Shown here: one piece after another, positions 54,670-64,000 of the stretch
How the letters are laid out: the number at the start of each line of letters is the position of its first letter
How positions within the stretch are numbered: position 1 is the stretch's first letter
DNA from: Mangifera indica
Taxonomy: Eukaryota > Streptophyta > Magnoliopsida > Sapindales > Anacardiaceae
Assembly: GCF_011075055.1 (NCBI RefSeq)
Contig: NC_058150.1
Span: 1,054,001 to 1,118,000 of the forward strand
Direction of reading: 5' to 3'
Length of the DNA: 64,000 nt
The notes under the pieces: generated by a model
Told to the model about the DNA's origin: nothing
Database searches by the model: none
Seen by the model: only the letters and a program-made list of their open reading frames with translations
Position numbers and translations under genes: made by a program

Positions 54670-54912
54670 TCATGCACCGCAGCCAGCACCACAGCCAGCG
54701 CCACAACCGGCAGCACATCCTCCGCCGTGGTAGTTGGAATCAGCTGAAGAAGATTTCTCTTTCGGTACACCATCTGCACAAGAAAATATCATGACTGAAA
54801 GTGCTGAAACAGTCACCAAAATCACCCATAAAACTACACAAACGCCTCCAAACCCGCCAACAATTTCTCCATTAACACCACCGTTAGTAAAATCTCTGAA
54901 TTCTCTCACCAT
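54670..54912 (-). CDS. Small membrane protein with Gly/Cys-rich tail
   Basis: A single minus-strand frame of 80 residues has three parts. The N-terminus MVREFRDFTNGGVNGEIVGG is soluble. One membrane span follows (VCVVLWVILVTVSALSVMIF, about residues 24-45). A Ser/Lys linker leads to a C-terminus HGGGCAAGCGAGCGAGCGA with four Cys in GCGA repeats. A TATA box lies about 100 bases upstream of the ATG at a fitting distance (CTTTATAAAAGCC, 55011-55023), which supports a real gene. Short plant proteins with one span and a Cys/Gly tail are common but poorly understood; some tails are S-acylated or bind metal. I assign no function. Confidence 0.6.
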   Translation of the reverse strand: MVREFRDFTNGGVNGEIVGGFGGVCVVLWVILVTVSALSVMIFSCADGVPKEKSSSADSNYHGGGCAAGCGAGCGAGCGA

Positions 54913-55010
54913 CTACTCTTCGTTTTTCCTTCTCTCTAATCAGTGAGCAATGTGAATGTTTGAGAGTGCGGTGTAGGAGAATATATGAAGGCATTATTGC
55001 CACCAAAGAA

Positions 55011-55023
55011 GGCTTTTATAAAG
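55011..55023 (-). promoter_or_regulatory. TATA box of the small Gly/Cys protein gene
   Basis: On the minus strand the site is CTTTATAAAAGCC. It predicts a start near 54985 and a leader of about 70 bases that is rich in CT before the ATG at 54912. Confidence 0.55.
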
Positions 55024-58000
55024 ACATGCAGGTTAGATATTTACTTAATTATTTTAAGGTTCTAAAAAGTTGTTTGGATCTCTTAATCTCTTTTATTTTC
55101 CATCAAAGAAATCCAACTTTAAGGTTTTTTTTTTATTGAAATGACTAAACTTTTAAATATTTTTTATTGAAGAGAATAAATATTTGTTATTTACTATTAA
55201 AAATATTGAGTATATCCAATTATAACTGTTTTATTTTATTTTAAAAGTAAGATGACTATTTTGATTAATTCGATATTTTTAAAAGGAAATAATGAAAAAT
55301 TAATCTCTTTACTAAGAAAATCTGAAATTTTTATTTAATAAAAATGATTGTTGGATAACTCTAGTTACCCATTTTGGGATTTCATAATCTTATGTGATAA
55401 TTCTTGGTTGCAAATAAAATGGCAGAAAATTTAGTGGGTACATATGCTCCCACTCTTTCTTGTCCAATTTTTAGTCAAGACATATATGGAAAAGCTAGCC
55501 AAGTTGGCAGTCACTTTTTCCTTTAATCATGTACCCCAAAGAATAAAATTAGATGTATGAATACATCTTCCTCATTTATTTATCTAAATTATATAAATTA
55601 AAATAATAATATATAATTAAATAACATAATTGTTTTTTTTTTTAATTTAAAAATTATCTAATCATATATTATCACCTTAATTTAATAAAATTTATTTATA
55701 TACATAATATTATCCGTATCCAAGTGATAAAATCATTCTTTAGCTGAAATTTTGGTAGTCAAGCACTTAGTTTAATCAATTAACCATGCGGCTATTGCCC
55801 CTAGTTTTCATTTAGACGTATTTATAATATTATTTGGAAGCAAATATATCAATAATCACTACAACAAAAATGTTTATTTCTTATTAGGGTTTCTCACAAG
55901 CATAAAAAATTTCAAAATTAATAATATAAAAGATATTTTTCAACTTCGAAAACCAGGGATGTAATAGAAATATATTATTATCAAAAATATACAAAAGTAC
56001 AAAACATTATATGGCATTTCAAAAGAAAATATTGTTAAAACTTCAAATTAATGATATCCCAAAAAGTGTTTCACAAAACTTTTTTATCTATCAACTAACT
56101 TTATAACGTCTTCACATATTTCTTTTTCATAAGAACTTCTTGACTTTTCCGGATTTTTTATTTAAAAGATATGGAGATATAGAGTTCCTTTTAAGAAATA
56201 TATTCATAATCCTTATAAAATTATTATTTCCAAGGGCTATATGTTATCTGCAAAAGAAGAATCCCCTTGTCTGTAAGTGTGTTTTTCCGATGAGCCCTAG
56301 AAATAAATGTATTATCCTCGAAATAATGCATAAGAGATCATATTTCAAATAATGAACAAAATATATCCGGAAGAGAAAACCCTTGATAATATTATGATTA
56401 ATTTCCAAGAAGCTTAAGCCTTAGGATACATCCATGATTCATCAATTCTGGATACAAAAACTAGCTGGGTTTTCAATAAAATGAACCAAACTTTTAATAT
56501 TTTTTATTGAAGATATTGAACAAATATAATTAAGATTTTTTGTTTTGTTTTAAAAATAATGTGATTAGTTTAAAACATTCTATAAAAATATTTAAAGTTT
56601 AGCTTTTTTAATAAAAAAATTAAAGTTGAATTAATTTAATACCCTGTCACTGTTGTTATCCACAAAGATACTTTTTGCTCATAATCTTGAACTGGGGATG
56701 TTAAAACTGGACCAGTATTATTTGTCCTTAAATAATAATAAGTGTGATTAAAAGGTTTTAAAAGTTCAATTATTTTCCTAAGTGGGTTCCTCTTAAAGCC
56801 AGCATGCAGTACCAGTCACAAGTCAATAAAATTGGATCTTCTACTTGTTTCCACATTTCAGTGCCTGATAAAGAAGAATTAAAAATACATTTTTCTTCTA
56901 TGATTGAAGAAAATTCCAAAAGGTGTTGGATCTTTTCAATATCATAATGCTTACTTTTTTTTTTTTTTTCCATCTTTCTCTCCATGGCTTCTATGACTTC
57001 TATCTGTGTTTCCATTCAGCATCAAAAAGGGTGAAGAACTGCACAAATATTTCAAACAAGACTATAGTATTTCCGCGAAGAATCCATTTTGAAGAATAGT
57101 ACAGTTAGAAGATGGAGAAATTTTAATTTCACTATGAATTAAAAAGATCACAAGATAAAAAAATATTATTTATTCTCTCTTTAAATAAACTCTCAATCTT
57201 AGCTTATTCTACTTTTCGATATACAAACTCACATATTTTATATATATTTTAATATAACTTTTATATGAATATATTCAGGTTGCATGTTTCTAAAGGTTAC
57301 ACATGTTCTGCACGTAGGTGTTTAGCTGTATATCACTCTTATTCTACCATTCTCTAAATTATGTGATCTATACCTTAAAAATCCACATCTTGAATCTGGA
57401 ATTCTTAAATTCGGATAACTCTCTCTCAAAATGTGGGTCACTATCCTACAGCGAAAAGTGCCACTCAACTCTCTCAATTAATTACTTTTTGAAATGAAGT
57501 TGGTGGCCCGTTTAACACCATTGAAGTGTCATATTATAATTAGCTAAGTAATGAAAAGTTGTCGTTTGTATGTAACAAACAAGCGAACAAGCTAGTTAAA
57601 TTGGTAAAATCTCAGTTTAAGCTCAAGACAAAAATGGTTAACTAAGAAATCAGCTACGACGGCAAATTGTTTCTTTTAACGGGAGCAAGCACTTCTAATA
57701 CAATACCAGCAGGTGCCACATTTGCTTCTTTCCCCAGTAACCATGAGTTCATGGTTCTTAATGAGAAATCTCGTCAACTCAACCCAAATAGAGAAAGATA
57801 TTTTGAGATTTTAAGAGTATAAGCGAAAGATTTAAAATTTTTATAAGTTATTAATATTTTATTCAAATCGAGTCATATGCTTGCAAACTCACTGAGCCAT
57901 CATCAATCCATCTGATAAGTTGTTGATGAGGTTTATGTATATTTCAATAAAATCAAGACGTTTGCAATGAAGATTGACTCTATTGTATAAAACTTTCCAT

Positions 58001-58218
58001 CAATCCACTAATATATAGTAATAAACATTTTGAATATTTACATACAGAAGAAAACATAAATACAAATACGACGAAATTATGTGTATTTAGTTTTAAGTAT
58101 TTAATTATGTATAAAGATAATGTGTTACCTAATCATATAATAGCACATTATCTGAATACTTAACACATAACATTGAAATGTTACTTACATATAATAAACT
58201 TTTATCAGATTTAACAAA
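55024..58218. other. Intergenic, repeat relics
   Basis: Two related AT-rich stretches lie at 55120-55340 and 56470-56640 (both AAACTTTTAATATTTTTTATTGAAGA-like). The block 55540-55740 belongs to the TATGTGATT-type MITE family. At 56770-57015 (minus) an 81-codon frame with a 15-base A run is not recognised. 58070-58200 is another copy of the MITE-like family and ends just past the reticulon stop codon. Confidence 0.4.
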
Positions 58219-59734
58219 TTAATTTTCTTTCACTGGCCCTCTTGGAATCTTTTTCAGGACCAAAGAATTGAACCTTCTGAACAATTTCTTCAGTTTACGC
58301 GTCCCTTTGTTCGCAAGAAAATAATCAACATCGTCCTCGTATCGATCATACAGAAATGGCAACGTTTCCAAGCAGATTATACCTTTTAGACAAAACAAAT
58401 TAAATTATACACCATTAATCAAAGTATACTAACAATAGGTACAAACGTACGTAGGGTTGACCCAGCTTAAATCCTTTGTTTAGTTTGAATGGTAACATAG
58501 TTTGTCTTTCTAACGACATTGTTTATATTACCAATAACCCTCTAATGATACTATACACTAATTTGAACAAGTTTAAACTCAAATTTAAATTTAGTATTAC
58601 AAATTTAATCTAAGCTTGAGTCAACCCTATGTTTGATTCTACTTAATTTAGATCAAATCCATATAAAGACACATCAAGTTTGTAATGTGATTATACCCAT
58701 TGTTAGGGCATGAAAATTTATTTCTTAATCATAATAAAGAAAGAAAGAAATTACACTTACCAAGATAAAGGAGATTTAGGAAGCTAAAACAGGTTCCAAT
58801 CACGGACAATATGTAGAGAACACTTATTGCCTGGAGAGAACACATAAGATGTAATTAATTAATACTTGTTAATAATATTCTTTAAGTGGATTAATGACAA
58901 TTAATGTACCAGAATGAAGAGTGCTGGATCTTTTCCATGTGCAATGTCCACGAGCCTTATTGCCAAATAATTGTATCTTGCTCTGAAGCTTGAAGCTACT
59001 TCTCTGAATGCCGATTCGCTTAATATCATCTCAGGGATATTGGGTTTTTTCCTGCAATAATTTGCATGTAAATATATTTAAACATTAATTTCAATAGTGA
59101 AAAATTAGACCTCAAACTATAACTCGCAGTCACGTTTATACTAACAATTGGGCCATCAATTTGACATTTCTCGTAACTAGACATCTAAAGGAAACAATGG
59201 ACTATTGGTTTGACCTTTACGTCAACCAATCACTTTCAAAGACTCTTGGGTGGAGTTGTTAAGAAGGAAATCCTTTTTAAGTTTCATGATATTTATCGGA
59301 ATTAAGTTAGTCTAAGATAGAAAAAAAATACCAGTTGAAAAATTCAGCAGCCCGGCACCATATGAAGGATGCAAGCATTGTTGTGATGGAGATGTGACAA
59401 AGAAGCGTCACGAAATTGTACTCAACAACCTCAAAAAGAAACCATATCACTGTCATGCCTATCAAGAGCGAGGCTGAAACTGTTTTGTTCTTCCATAACA
59501 AGATGTCTGCAACTGAGAATTCATTTCAAACAAATTTTTTATCGTCATTTTGCCATGAAAGTTTGTTCAAAGTCAGGTTAAATAATAGAATCGTATATAG
59601 ATAATACCTTTTCCTCCTCCAAGAACGGCATGTACAGGCCTCTGTCGCCCAAACAACCTTACTGCATGCTGCCCGGTTCTTGATGGTGGTGCGGCGTCGT
59701 TTTCGGAGTCCGACGAGGATGAATAGATCGGCAT
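58219..59734 (-). CDS. Reticulon-like protein (RTNLB), copy 1
   Basis: Five minus-strand exons, 59734-59608, 59512-59332, 59051-58910, 58830-58761 and 58382-58219, give 227 residues in phase. Reticulons insert wedge-like hairpins into the ER membrane and shape tubules. The N-terminus is short and acidic (MPIYSSSSDSENDAAPPSRT), then VRLFGRQRPVHAVLGGGK begins the reticulon homology domain. Two long hydrophobic hairpins follow (ILLWKNKTVSASLLIGMTVI through LLCHISITTMLASFIWCR; ALFILAISVLYILSVIGTCF through LLYLG), then the conserved TLPFLYDRYEDDVDYF and a basic tail KKIPRGPVKEN. I chose the exon 2 acceptor CTCAG|TTGCAG, which gives GGGKVADILLW; the next AG six bases on is also in frame and would drop Val-Ala. 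A paralogue lies about 2 kb upstream on the same strand. Confidence 0.92.
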
Positions 59735-59800
59735 TGTTGTTTACTTTTCTTTGTCAAATTGGTATATGTGGGCTGGTGATATTTGTTCATCTGTACACGT

Positions 59801-59814
59801 TTAAATATATATGG
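59801..59814 (-). promoter_or_regulatory. TATA box of reticulon copy 1
   Basis: On the minus strand CCATATATATTTAA, about 70 bases before the ATG. The same core (CCCATATATTTAAA) precedes copy 2, so the duplicated unit included its core promoter. Confidence 0.6.
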
Positions 59815-61708
59815 AGATGATGAGTTCTAGGAATAAGGAGGAAGGAAGGAATGGCTTGGGCCTTCGCTTTGAAGGTTGCTTTGCATGCCCGCTACCATAA
59901 AAGGTTGCGTATCTTGTGGTGAACCCTTTTATTACATTGGCCAAAAGTTGCATAATTTTGAGAAAAAGAATAACCAAAATTTGCATAATTTTAAGAAAAA
60001 GAATAAGTTCATGTAAGGACGGACCTAAACCGATTTGGCTTGAATCGAATCCATGGTTGGGGAGTCAATTTTGAGCTAAAAATTCAATTTGATAGTTATG
60101 TTCAATCGAAATCAACTAATTTATTTATTTAGATAAGATAATTTGTTTCGCCGAGAACATTGCTAACCTTTTCGATAATATTATTACTCTGTCAACAACC
60201 CTTTTGGTAATAACATACACCAACTTGTATAAGTTCGAACTCAAACTCTAACTAAACATTATGGTTTTAATGTGAGTTCAAGTCAATCTCAAATTCAGCT
60301 CCAATCGAATCTAACTCTAACTTCATATCCTGGTACCATAAACTACATAGAGAGACTTAACAACATGAGATTTTCAATTTTTTTGTTATCATGATCTCTT
60401 AACTGAATATTAATTATTAGCTAATTGCATGGACATGTAATGTGTGTACCTAAGAGAAATGTTATAATTCTCAAAAGATAGTTTGAGTGGTAAAGTTAAT
60501 GAATGCTAAACATGAGAATACAAGTTCAAATTCCATTGATGATATATCCCAAATCAAACACCCGTTATGAGATTACTCACTATATCCAGAGTTTTACTAA
60601 CTTAATTTGGTCATCATCAACCACAAAAGGGGTAGTTTCCATACAAAATTTGAATCCTAAATCAAAGGAATCAATTTTAGTTCCTATTCTTACTTTTTCA
60701 TTAAGGTACCCTGACCCAAAGTAGTAGATTTCGTATCGATAATCAGGGGGAAGAGTGGCTTCTTCTTTGGCAAAGATGCAATCCATTTCAAGAAGTTATT
60801 TTATTAAAATTAATATTCCTTCAGAATTTTCCACAGGTAACGTAAACTCCATTTTATTTATGAATAATATTATTTAGAAAAAAAATATATACAGTCAAAA
60901 TTGTATTATTATAAATAAGTAATTAAAATAAAATAATTGATGTTATGTTACAAATAAAGACATAATAAAAGATAATTAGTTGAAATTATATTGAACAGAG
61001 AAGAGGTTTGATATGGGTTTGTATAGATTAGGGTAAGATAAAAACCAACGCATATATCAAAAGCAAATCAAAGGTGGAGAAACATAAGAGGGACCAAGCA
61101 ATTTTTAATATGGTCCAATTATATTCAGGGTAACCTACATTCATGAGATTTAATTCAGTAAAATTAAATTTGAAATTAAATACAAACACACACTTCCTCT
61201 CCATTCGACTAGTTTTTAACTTCTCTTGAGACATTAACCTATTATTAGATTTATAAGTGTGAAGATTGAAATTTATATTACACTTATATACTATTTACTT
61301 ATATTGATTTTATTAAATATAAAACTTTAGTTTTTAACACCCTCTTTTAAGTGCAATCACTATAGATTGTTAGTCTTGTCCTTTGGTTGGGTGCGTTGTC
61401 ATTTGTTATATGAGCATTTTAGGTTGTTAGGGTCACTCATTTGATTTTTTAGCTTTGATATCATATCAGAATATATATTAGATGTATAAGTATGAAAATC
61501 GAAACTCGTATAATACAAACCAAATTGATTTGTATTAAAATTTAATCTTCCACACTTATAGGGATAAAGACAAAAATATCTATTTAGTGTAAAATACGAA
61601 AAAGGTCTATACAATTGTGATTGCAAATTGAGTTTATAAAGTATGCATACAAATATTTATAGTTTGTTTGTTGGATACATTTGCATATATTAAATTTTTA
61701 TCTCTTTA
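59815..61708. other. Intergenic between the two reticulon genes
   Basis: Degenerate GTTCGAACTCAAACTC-type repeat lies at 60040-60330, matching a similar block at 58480-58640. A possible SINE starts at 60478. The rest is AT-rich without a gene. The 3' UTR of copy 2 should lie just below 61709. Confidence 0.45.
60478..60620 (+). mobile_element. Possible tRNA-derived SINE
   Basis: TAGTTTGAGTGGTAAAG resembles a Pol III box A. About 33 bases on, CAAGTTCAAATTCC resembles box B (GGTTCGAATCC). The 3' limit is unclear; a conserved-looking stretch continues to about 60780. Only the two boxes support the call. Confidence 0.35.
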
Positions 61709-63880
61709 TTAGTCATTTTTCGTCATGGGCACTCGTGATAATGCCTTCTTAAGATCCAACATTTTTATGAACAATTTCTTCAATCCATGGATCCCTTTGT
61801 CAGCAAAATAATCAACAGAGTCCTCATATCGATCATACAAAAACGGCAACGTTTCTGAGCAGAGTAAACCTTCAAGCACAGACAGCACAACAAATTTAGA
61901 AAAGACATGTAATTAATAGGACATTAAATTTAATCAATGCGAATGTGAAAATTCTTACCGAAATAAAGGAGATTTAAAAAGCTGAAATGATTTCCAATTA
62001 GGGACAATATGTAGAGACAAACAATTCCCTGATGAGAAAATTGGAATAATTAATTGTTAATGAAAATATCTTCAAGCTTAATTAATATATGTTAAATTAA
62101 TCGTGGCCCTCTAACTATGGTTGGGGTGTGTTCAAGTTGAGTTAAATCTAAATAAGGACTAACTCAAATTCAATTTGAATTTAAAACAACTAATTTAAAT
62201 ATAAGTTTGATTTGCTTAAGTTGGTAAACAGTAATATCAGGAAAGGATAATAACAATTACATACATGAAATAAAACTTGAGGGTTAAAATTGAATAAAAC
62301 AAAATATAAGAGACTTAACGAAGAAATAATAAAATCTACTTGGAGTCAATATAATATTTTAACAATTATATTAATATTTTATAGTATCAAATTAAAAACT
62401 TTTCAAAATATAAAAAAGTCAATCAACCTTTTTTAAACTATTGGGTTTGTCTTAGAAAATGATAATAAGAAGAAAAATCATAAGGGAGAAAATTTAGAAA
62501 AAAAAGAGAAGGAGTTGCTGACGAGGTGAGTTCCAATGTCAGCGTTAATCTCGAGCTCAATTTGTTTAAGTTGAATACTAAACTCAACTCGAATTGGCTC
62601 AAGTCAAACCTATCTCTAAACTATGACATAATAACTTATCATCCTTTTGATAAAACATACCAGAAATATGAGCATCGGACTAGTTCCAATAACCAAGCAT
62701 ACCACAATGAATTGGACTTGATCTTTTCCATATGCGAGGTTGATAAGCTCCATTAATACCTGATATTCAATCAGTACAAAGGTATTTATTTATCAAATAA
62801 AATTATTTATACCTAATTTTGAATACCCAAATTATGTGTTATTATGTGATTGAGTGATTTTAAATTATGAATAAAGTAACAACTAATTACAAGATGATAC
62901 ATCATCTACGTACTCGATTGGGTATTCAATACTTTTTATTTTTTCAAAATACAAACTCAAAATCATAGGAAAATTATAAAACTAAACAAACAAAGTTCTT
63001 TACATCACCTTATTTAATGTCTGGCAGAAGGTTGAAGCAGCTTGATTTAAAGTTGTAGACAAGGACGAAACAACTTCTCTTAATGTTGATTCACTTACTA
63101 TAGTTTCAGCGAGAAAACTCCTGAGAATAATGAAGATAATGTCTTTCATTATATAAAATTTTGATAATACTTTATATGTTAATAATGGGTACAAATACAA
63201 ATATAAATGTTGATATGTTATCATGTGATCAATAAAAATGAATTCAATTCGAATCAAGTTAGAGTTTCAACTTGAGATCAAGTCAGTTGAATGGAGTCAT
63301 AAATTTGTTCAGAGTGAACTCAAATCGAATTCATTCCTAATAATTAAATGATTATAAATTAGAGATAAATAATACTCAATCATATGATAATATTTCAACA
63401 TTATAACTATATATAGTTTGTGAAGAAAGAAATAAATACCGGTGACCGATATACATTAGAATCCTGCACCAAATGAATACTACAGGCAATGTGGCTATAC
63501 AAATGTGACACAAGAGAGTCACCAAAGTATACCCCATAACCTCAAAAATAAACCATAACAATGTCATCCCTATCAAAAGCCAGGCCGCAACTGTTTTGTT
63601 ATTCCATAATAAGATATCCGCAACTGATTTTGAATTAGAGATAAAAGTAAACAATTAGATACTCTCAATTTATTTGTAATCTCTAATACCCATCATTTAT
63701 ACATACAGTGTTACCATTAGTTTTATACATTAGAAGTTGTGATTTATATGTAGTCAATGCCCAAAACAAAATAGAAGTATATGTAAATACGAAAAGGAAA
63801 ATAGTACCTTTTCCTCCTCCAAGAATGGCATGTACCGACCTTTGACGCCCAAATAACCTTACTGGTTGTTGTTGGGGCAT
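61709..63880 (-). CDS. Reticulon-like protein (RTNLB), copy 2
   Basis: Six minus-strand exons, 63880-63808, 63623-63440, 63120-63009, 62759-62703, 62028-61959 and 61869-61709, give 218 residues in phase. It is the tandem paralogue of copy 1. The N-terminus is cut to MPQQQP before VRLFGRQRSVHAILGGGK. The two hydrophobic hairpins are ILLWNNKTVAAWLLIGMTLL and YILSLIGNHFSFLNLLYF. The motif TLPFLYDRYEDSVDYF is kept; the tail (KALSRVPMTKND) is less basic. An additional intron (62760-63008) splits what is one exon in copy 1, between TFCQTLNK and VLMELINLAYGKD. At exon 2 only the CAG|TTGCGG acceptor is possible because the downstream AG of copy 1 is GG here. A likely ER-membrane protein; divergence suggests it is not a fresh duplicate. 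Confidence 0.87.
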
Positions 63881-63967
63881 TGTTACCAGTGTGGTTTGGT
63901 TCCCGGAGTTTGGTTGTATAGTCAGTGAATTTGGTGGATCTGTTTTTTATTTGTGCATTTGCTCCAA

Positions 63968-63980
63968 TTTAAATATATGG
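63968..63980 (-). promoter_or_regulatory. TATA box of reticulon copy 2
   Basis: On the minus strand CCATATATTTAAA, about 90 bases before the ATG at 63880 and matching the core promoter of copy 1. Confidence 0.55.
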
Positions 63981-64000
63981 GCATGGAGGCTCTAGGCTTC

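Noticed and set aside
56770..57015. Minus-strand 81-codon frame containing MEKKKKSKHYDIEKIQ
   Set aside because: It depends on a 15-base A run that could shift the frame, has no promoter signal and matches nothing I recall. It might be a relic of a coding gene.
60580..60786. Minus-strand 68-codon frame (MDCIFAKEEATLPPDYRYE...)
   Set aside because: It lies in or beside a likely SINE and has no start context, domain or splice partner.

Overview
The window is nuclear DNA from a dicot plant, probably a rosid. The evidence is AT-rich intergenic DNA with many small inverted-repeat transposons, genes cut by short GT-AG introns, an exact miR157/miR157* hairpin, a nuclear tRNA-Leu gene, and protein families typical of land plants (ABCG half transporter, PAPS poly(A) polymerase, plastid MurG, RTNLB reticulons, subfamily XII LRR receptor kinase). 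All assignments come from reading the sequence and from memory of the families; no database search was run.

Layout. 1-1034 (+): last four exons of an ABCG11-type half transporter. 2810-7910 (+): a complete 12-exon nuclear poly(A) polymerase. 7911-17978: gene-poor, but it holds a MIR157 gene on the minus strand (hairpin about 12166-12261, TATA box at 12438-12448), a 68-bp tandem repeat and a Mutator-like MITE. 17979-21914 (+): an LRR receptor kinase pseudogene with at least five lesions; one of its introns carries a hAT-type MITE. 22629-22919 (-): a two-exon gene for a 66-69 residue secreted-peptide precursor that I do not recognise, with its own TATA box. 25337-28011 (+): a PB1-domain protein with one single-base frame break. 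28713-32052 (+): plastid MurG. 34553-38464 (+): an 11-exon alpha/beta hydrolase. 38826-41751 (-): a RING-H2 E3 ligase convergent with the hydrolase. The MurG/hydrolase/RING order matches, from memory, Arabidopsis At1g73740-At1g73750-At1g73760. 41752-49530: a transposon-rich desert with a GC-rich hAT-like element and a 989-bp foldback Mutator-like element with a 9-bp target duplication. 49531-52249 (+): a mitoribosomal mS35 gene with four frame breaks and no AG acceptor where one is expected. 53404-53483 (-): tRNA-Leu(CAG). 54670-54912 (-): a small membrane protein with a Gly/Cys tail. 58219-59734 and 61709-63880 (-): two tandem reticulon genes.

The genes form no pathway; this is an ordinary plant chromosome segment. 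The most interesting points are the unrecognised peptide gene, the MIR157 locus with a hairpin that appears intronic, the asymmetric foldback transposon, the heavily broken but residue-conserved mS35 gene, and the conserved three-gene block with MurG. Exon limits come from GT/AG sites, phase and family expectation. Single-base breaks in two otherwise conserved genes may be assembly errors.
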